This document shows, one piece after another, positions 59,468 to 64,000 of a DNA stretch of 64,000 nucleotides. The notes under the pieces are model-generated. The model worked only from the letters and a program-made list of their open reading frames with translations. It searched no databases and had not been told where the DNA came from. Source of the DNA: Macrococcus carouselicus (GTDB lineage: Bacteria; Bacillota; Bacilli; Staphylococcales; Staphylococcaceae). The stretch spans positions 1 to 64,000 of the forward strand of contig NZ_SCWD01000002.1 in NCBI RefSeq assembly GCF_004359515.1, given 5' to 3'. Position numbers and translations under genes: made by a program. How positions within the stretch are numbered: position 1 is the stretch's first letter; every line of letters starts with the position of its first letter.

Positions 59468-59481
59468 CAGGAGGCAGAAAA

Positions 59482-61452
59482 ATGGACCGCAGATATATGA
59501 GACAGACTTTGGTTACGCCGTTTATCGTCATGAGTATTCTGGTCATCATTCTGATTGGACTGCTTTTTACTGTGCATCCTCTTATGGCAGGACTGGCCAG
59601 CTGTATTGTCATCTTCATCATGGTGATGACGGGACTCATGCTCAAAAAGAGTCTGATTCGCAGTGAGTTCTATTTCGATAATATTGCGGTGAAAGTAAGT
59701 AGAGGCAATACTATTGCCATCAATGAGATCCCGGTCGGTATGATCCTGCTGGATGATACTGATAAGGTCGAGTGGTATAACCAGTTTATACGTGAGAAAA
59801 TCGACCGTCCCATACTGTCAGACTCCATCCACGAAATCTTTCCCAATCTACTGAATCAGTTAAAGATTGCGGGTGTGAATGAGGTTCAAGCCCAGTATAA
59901 AGAAACAAAGTTCAAAGTTCGTTATGCTGCAGAGACGCATATCCTCTATTTTCTCGATGAGACAGAACGCGTTGAAACATTTGAAGTCTTTGAGGAATCC
60001 AAGCCGGTCGTAGGTATGCTCTTTCTCGATAACTATGATGAGATCACCCAGAATATGAGTGACGCCAATCGCACAGAGATGAACAGTATGATGACGAACG
60101 AAATCAATCAATGGGCTGCAGAGAATCATATCTACATGAAACGGTTCTCATCAGATCAGTTCGTTATCTTTCTGAATAACCGTATCCTTGCTGAACTGGA
60201 GGAGACGAAATTCAATCTGCTGGACCGTATCCGCGAGAAAAGCCGTGACAAGAAGACACACCTGACACTCAGCGTCGGTATCGGCGAAGGGACGGATGAC
60301 CTGATTACACTCGGTGAACTGGCACAGTCCAGTTTGGACCTTGCACTCGGTCGGGGAGGTGACCAGGTGGCAATCAAGAATACTTCAGGCGGCGTGCGCT
60401 TCTTCGGCGGCAAGACCAATCCGATGGAGAAAAGAACACGTGTCCGTGCACGGGTCATCTCACATGCGCTCCGTGATATTCTGATCGAAGGAGATAACGT
60501 CATCATCATGGGGCACAAACGCCCTGATATGGATGCAATCGGCGCTGCCATCGGTGTGGCCCGGTTCGCCCGCATGAACAATCTGAATGCGTATATTGTT
60601 CTCAATTCCTATGATATTGATGAGACGCTCAGCCGGGTGATGCTTGAGATTGAGGAGAAACCCGAACTGAAGGAAGTCTTCATAACATCAGATGAAGCAT
60701 GGTCACTGATGACGAATCGCACGACACTAGTCGTTGTTGATACGCATAAACCGAACATGGTGATCGATGAGAATATACTGAACAAAGCATCACGTAAAGT
60801 CGTCATCGATCATCACAGACGGGGGGAGGATTTTATATCGAGTCCGCTTCTTGTCTATATGGAACCTTATGCAAGCTCAACTGCTGAACTGGTCACAGAG
60901 TTACTCGAATACCAGCCGGAAGAGCATAAACTGACACGACTCGAGTCGACTGTGATGCTGGCCGGTATCATCGTCGATACACGGAACTTTACACTCAGAA
61001 CCGGTTCTCGTACCTTTGATGCAGCAAGCTATCTTCGTAGTCACGGAGCGGATACGATTCTCTGCCAGCATTTCCTGAAAGATAATATAGAGACCTATCT
61101 GCAGCGCAGCGAACTGATCAAGACCGTGCAGCTTGGTCACGATGGTATCGCAATCGCGAATGGTGATGATCTGACGATTTATGATCCCGTGACCATCGCG
61201 CAGACTGCGGATGAACTTCTCAGTATTAATGGTGTTGAAGCAGCCTTCGTCGTGGCTCGACGTGCAGATGATAAGATCGGTATCTCGGCGCGATCACTTG
61301 GCGAGATCAATGTACAGCTCGTGATGGAGGCTTTAGGGGGCGGCGGACATCTGTCCAATGCCGCAACACAACTAAGCGGTATTTCAGTGGAGACGGCTAT
61401 TCTGGACCTGGAAGATGTCATCGACGAACAATTTAAAAGGAGTGAAGGATAA
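59482..61452 (+). CDS. gdpP: cyclic-di-AMP phosphodiesterase GdpP
   Basis: The 656-residue protein has two N-terminal helices, a PAS-like domain with haem-type features (about 80-150), a degenerate GGDEF domain (about 170-300) and a DHH-DHHA1 phosphodiesterase: [15 protein letters not shown] (about 340-354), the DHH motif [10 protein letters not shown] (about 440) and [10 protein letters not shown] (about 618). It degrades c-di-AMP; loss-of-function raises beta-lactam tolerance in staphylococci. GGAGGCAGAAAA precedes the ATG. Its stop overlaps the rplI ATG. Confidence 0.96.
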   Translation: MDRRYMRQTLVTPFIVMSILVIILIGLLFTVHPLMAGLASCIVIFIMVMTGLMLKKSLIRSEFYFDNIAVKVSRGNTIAINEIPVGMILLDDTDKVEWYNQFIREKIDRPILSDSIHEIFPNLLNQLKIAGVNEVQAQYKETKFKVRYAAETHILYFLDETERVETFEVFEESKPVVGMLFLDNYDEITQNMSDANRTEMNSMMTNEINQWAAENHIYMKRFSSDQFVIFLNNRILAELEETKFNLLDRIREKSRDKKTHLTLSVGIGEGTDDLITLGELAQSSLDLALGRGGDQVAIKNTSGGVRFFGGKTNPMEKRTRVRARVISHALRDILIEGDNVIIMGHKRPDMDAIGAAIGVARFARMNNLNAYIVLNSYDIDETLSRVMLEIEEKPELKEVFITSDEAWSLMTNRTTLVVVDTHKPNMVIDENILNKASRKVVIDHHRRGEDFISSPLLVYMEPYASSTAELVTELLEYQPEEHKLTRLESTVMLAGIIVDTRNFTLRTGSRTFDAASYLRSHGADTILCQHFLKDNIETYLQRSELIKTVQLGHDGIAIANGDDLTIYDPVTIAQTADELLSINGVEAAFVVARRADDKIGISARSLGEINVQLVMEALGGGGHLSNAATQLSGISVETAILDLEDVIDEQFKRSEG

Positions 61453-61898
61453 TGAAAGTTATATTTACACAGGATGTTAAAGGTAAAGGTAAAAAAGGTG
61501 AAGTAAAAGAAGTACCTGTAGGGTATGCGAATAACTTCCTCTTAAAAAATAAATACGCAGTAGAAGCAACACCCGGGAATCTTAAGCAGCTTGAAGCACA
61601 GAATCAGCGTATCGAGAAAGATAAAGAACAGCACCTGCTCGATGCACAGAACTTGAAAGAACAGATTGAACAACTTGAAGTAGAAGTAAAAGCTAAATCA
61701 GGTGACGGTGGACGTCTGTTCGGTTCAGTGAGCACTAAACAGATTGTTGAAGCCTTGAAAGAACAGCACGGCATCAAACTGGACAAACGGAAAATGGATC
61801 TGCCGGACGGCATCAGAAGCCTGGGCTACACAGATGTACCCGTTAAACTGCATAATCAGGTTTCTGGCACGCTGAAAGTACACGTCACAGAGATGTAA
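61452..61898 (+). CDS. rplI: 50S ribosomal protein bL9
   Basis: The 148-residue protein starts [21 protein letters not shown], has the N-terminal rRNA-binding domain with [17 protein letters not shown], the long central helix (about 40-75) and C-terminal domain. Its ATG shares one base with the gdpP stop (TAATG). In an operon yybS-gdpP-rplI-dnaB. Confidence 0.98.
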   Translation: MKVIFTQDVKGKGKKGEVKEVPVGYANNFLLKNKYAVEATPGNLKQLEAQNQRIEKDKEQHLLDAQNLKEQIEQLEVEVKAKSGDGGRLFGSVSTKQIVEALKEQHGIKLDKRKMDLPDGIRSLGYTDVPVKLHNQVSGTLKVHVTEM

Positions 61899-61913
61899 GA
61901 AGGAGGCGCATAG

Positions 61914-63308
61914 ATGGAAGAATATAATTCACTGCAGATGCCGCATCATATGGAGGCAGAGCAGTCTGTCCTCGGTGCCATTCTGCTGGATCCTGAGCTT
62001 CTGATTCCAACACTCGAGAAGCTCTTGCCGCAGCATTTCTATCGCAGAAGTCATCAGCATATCTTCCAGGCTATGCTCTCTCTGTCAGAAAAAAATTCAG
62101 AAGTTGATATCGTGACACTGACGGATCAGATGACAAAAGAAGGCACACTTGATGAATCAGGCGGTCCTCAATATCTGATCGAGCTGTCAAGTGTCGTACC
62201 GACAACACGCAATATTGACTTCTATACCGATATCGTCTTCCATGATGCTGTCAAACGCCAGCTTATCAATGTCGCGGACTCCATTGCAAAGGACGGATAT
62301 AACAATGAGCTGGAACTGGAGTCACTTCTGAGTGACGCTGAGAAGCGGATCATGAACATCTCCTCTGACCGTGGTACGGATGGTTTCCAGAATATCCGGG
62401 ACATTCTGCAAGTCGTCTTCGAGAATGCGGAGAATCTGGACCGCAATCAGGGACAGACGCCTGGCATTCCGACGGGTTACCGTGACCTCGATAAGATGAC
62501 AGCGGGTTTCAACCGAAATGACTTGATCATTATCGCGGCCCGCCCTTCTGTCGGTAAGACAGCCTTTGCGCTGAATATCGCGCAGCAGGTCGCAACGCAT
62601 GATAATAATTACTCGGTCGCTATCTTCTCACTTGAGATGGGCGCGGATCAGCTTGCCACCCGTATGATCTGCAGCACCGGTAACGTAGATTCGAACCGGC
62701 TGCGTACAGGTACGATGGAGAACGAGGACTGGAACCGGTTCACGGTGGCTATAGGGAAGTTATCACGCACGAAGATATTCATCGATGACACGCCGGGCAT
62801 CCGTATCACGGATATCCGGGCCAAATGCCGGCGTCTGAAGCAGGAATACGGTCTCGATATGATACTCATTGACTATCTGCAGCTTATCCAGGGCTCAGGG
62901 TCACGCAGTTCAGATAACCGTCAGCAGGAAGTCTCTGAGATCTCCCGTATGCTGAAGTCACTGGCGCGTGAACTGGAATGCCCAGTTATCGCCCTCAGCC
63001 AGCTGTCGCGTGGTGTTGAGCAGCGTCAGGACAAACGTCCGATGATGAGTGATATCCGAGAATCCGGTTCGATTGAGCAGGATGCGGATATTGTTGCCTT
63101 TCTGTACCGGGATGATTATTATAACCGAGGAAATAGTGAAGACGGCGAAGAAGTCATGGATGCCGGTGTACAGGATGAGAATGGTGAGATTGAGATCATC
63201 ATTGCCAAACAGCGTAACGGTCCGACAGGTACGGTGAAACTGAACTTTATGAAGCAGTACAATAAGTTCGCTGATATCAGCTATGAATATGACGGCTTTG
63301 AGGCCTGA
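61914..63308 (+). CDS. dnaB: replicative DNA helicase
   Basis: The 464-residue protein (called DnaC in B. subtilis) has the N-terminal DnaB domain (MPHHMEAEQSVLGAILLDP), RecA-like core with Walker A ARPSVGKTAFALN (about 205-217), ILIDYLQLI and the arginine finger region SIEQDADIVAFLYRD. It unwinds DNA ahead of the fork as a hexamer. AGGAGG precedes the ATG 15 bases after rplI. Confidence 0.98.
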   Translation: MEEYNSLQMPHHMEAEQSVLGAILLDPELLIPTLEKLLPQHFYRRSHQHIFQAMLSLSEKNSEVDIVTLTDQMTKEGTLDESGGPQYLIELSSVVPTTRNIDFYTDIVFHDAVKRQLINVADSIAKDGYNNELELESLLSDAEKRIMNISSDRGTDGFQNIRDILQVVFENAENLDRNQGQTPGIPTGYRDLDKMTAGFNRNDLIIIAARPSVGKTAFALNIAQQVATHDNNYSVAIFSLEMGADQLATRMICSTGNVDSNRLRTGTMENEDWNRFTVAIGKLSRTKIFIDDTPGIRITDIRAKCRRLKQEYGLDMILIDYLQLIQGSGSRSSDNRQQEVSEISRMLKSLARELECPVIALSQLSRGVEQRQDKRPMMSDIRESGSIEQDADIVAFLYRDDYYNRGNSEDGEEVMDAGVQDENGEIEIIIAKQRNGPTGTVKLNFMKQYNKFADISYEYDGFEA

Positions 63309-63319
63309 TAAGATGAAGT

Positions 63320-63364
63320 AAAGACGTACATTACTATTGATTATTATATAAATGTACGTCTTTT
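63320..63364 (+). terminator. terminator after dnaB
   Basis: Perfect 13-base stem AAAGACGTACATT/AATGTACGTCTTT with an 18-base loop and short T run. The region 63365-63505 beyond it holds no gene that I can see. Confidence 0.75.
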
Positions 63365-63507
63365 GTTCTGTTTATGCTTCATTACTGTAATGGATGTCTG
63401 TATAGGATGACTTCAGATAAATACGCTCAAATACTGATATCATCAGGTTAGACTGTAAAAATCACCGTCATTCAGCTTCGGCTTCATGTTAAGAAATTTA
63501 CATTTTA

Positions 63508-63552
63508 AACGTTCGGATTTCGTTTGATTTTTAGCGCATATATTGTTAAAAT
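63508..63552 (+). promoter_or_regulatory. purA promoter with PurBox-like site
   Basis: TTGATT (63524-63529) and TAAAAT (63547-63552), 17-base spacer. Just upstream AACGTTCGGATTT (63508-63520) is the reverse complement of AAATCCGAACGTT, matching the PurR box AWWWCCGAACWWT at 12 of 13. A second, inverted box is not clear. Confidence 0.68.
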
Positions 63553-63583
63553 GGCTAAGGTTATTAAATTTGGAGGTGCACGA

Positions 63584-64000
63584 ATGTCATCTATCGTAGT
63601 TGTTGGTACACAATGGGGAGACGAAGGTAAAGGTAAAATCACAGACTTCTTAGCAGAGCAGGCAACAGTTATCGCAAGATTCTCAGGTGGTAACAATGCA
63701 GGACATACCATTAAATTCGGCGGAGAAACATACAAGTTACACTTAGTGCCGTCAGGAATCTTCTATTCAGATAAATTATCAGTAATCGGTAATGGGGTCG
63801 TTGTGGACCCGGTTGCTTTACTTAAAGAACTTGATGCATTGAATGAACGCGGTATCAGCACAGATAACTTACGTATCTCAAACCGTGCACAGGTGATTCT
63901 GCCTTATCATCTGAGACAGGATGAGCTGGAAGAGGAGAAACGCGGCGATAACAAAATTGGTACAACGAAAAAAGGCATCGGTCCTGCTTACGTGGATAAA
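63584..64000 (+). CDS. purA: adenylosuccinate synthetase, 5' part (runs off the window)
   Basis: The first 139 codons read [23 protein letters not shown], the signature [10 protein letters not shown]-like P-loop, then [12 protein letters not shown] and [14 protein letters not shown], typical of PurA. It joins IMP and aspartate in AMP synthesis. GGAGGTGCACGA precedes the ATG. Usual right neighbour of dnaB. The 3' end lies beyond base 64000. Confidence 0.97.
   Translation, partial: MSSIVVVGTQWGDEGKGKITDFLAEQATVIARFSGGNNAGHTIKFGGETYKLHLVPSGIFYSDKLSVIGNGVVVDPVALLKELDALNERGISTDNLRISNRAQVILPYHLRQDELEEEKRGDNKIGTTKKGIGPAYVDK

Overview
The window is a low-GC Gram-positive (Bacillota) chromosome segment centred on the replication origin. 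Gene order and protein sequence point to Staphylococcaceae: rpmH-rnpA-jag-mnmE-mnmG-rsmG-noc on one side and dnaA-dnaN...yaaA-recF-gyrB-gyrA...gdpP-rplI-dnaB-purA on the other. A Soj-type ParA beside ParB, the tre PTS operon and a base composition that looks richer in GC than typical Staphylococcus suggest Macrococcus or a close relative. That genus call is inference. Almost all genes left of about 42.8 kb that belong to the core run leftward, and those right of 43.3 kb run rightward, as expected for replication outward from oriC (DnaA boxes at 42.95-43.27 kb and 44.64-44.76 kb).

Layout. 0-0.6 kb: 5' end of a 16S rRNA gene read leftward from three tandem promoters. 0.6-3.1 kb: patatin-like protein, then two broken genes meeting head to head (a secreted-protein remnant and a 5'-truncated phnE). 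3.1-7.4 kb: recR-ybaB-dnaX, a Fem-type peptidyltransferase and the large SRP RNA. 7.4-11.4 kb: trehalose operon treP-treC-treR with a visible operator, cre-like site and promoter. 11.5-20.9 kb: tRNA-Ser, a CYTH-like protein, nucleoside hydrolase, an SDR plus ABC transporter plus small protein cluster, a catalase-like protein, esterase, GNAT, an OYE-type flavin oxidoreductase and small unknowns. 21.0-23.67 kb: remnant of an integrated element bounded by a 16-bp direct repeat of the guaA 3' end, carrying a Fic protein and a truncated tyrosine integrase. 23.65-28.8 kb: xpt-pbuX-guaB-guaA under a guanine riboswitch. 28.9-31 kb: SigB-type promoter, general stress protein and a ZIP transporter. 31-42.8 kb: rpsF-ssb-rpsR, ychF, yyzM-mscS-parB-parA, noc-rsmG-mnmG-mnmE-jag-rnpA-rpmH.

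Right arm. dnaA and dnaN are followed by a four-gene insertion (NatAB-like ABC exporter and a BdbD/BdbC disulfide pair) bounded by terminators, which splits dnaN from yaaA-recF-gyrB-gyrA. Then come nnrD, a T-box-regulated serS, a YceI protein, and yybS-gdpP-rplI-dnaB, ending in the 5' part of purA, which has a PurBox-like site.

Most of the window is conserved housekeeping DNA. The least ordinary parts are the guaA-site island remnant, the insertion inside the dnaN-recF cluster, and decayed genes at 1.5-3.1 kb and 18.3-18.6 kb. I saw no convincing undescribed multi-gene system; the best lead is the Fic gene kept intact in an otherwise eroded island. Start codons were moved from the longest open frame wherever a Shine-Dalgarno site and family N-termini supported it.
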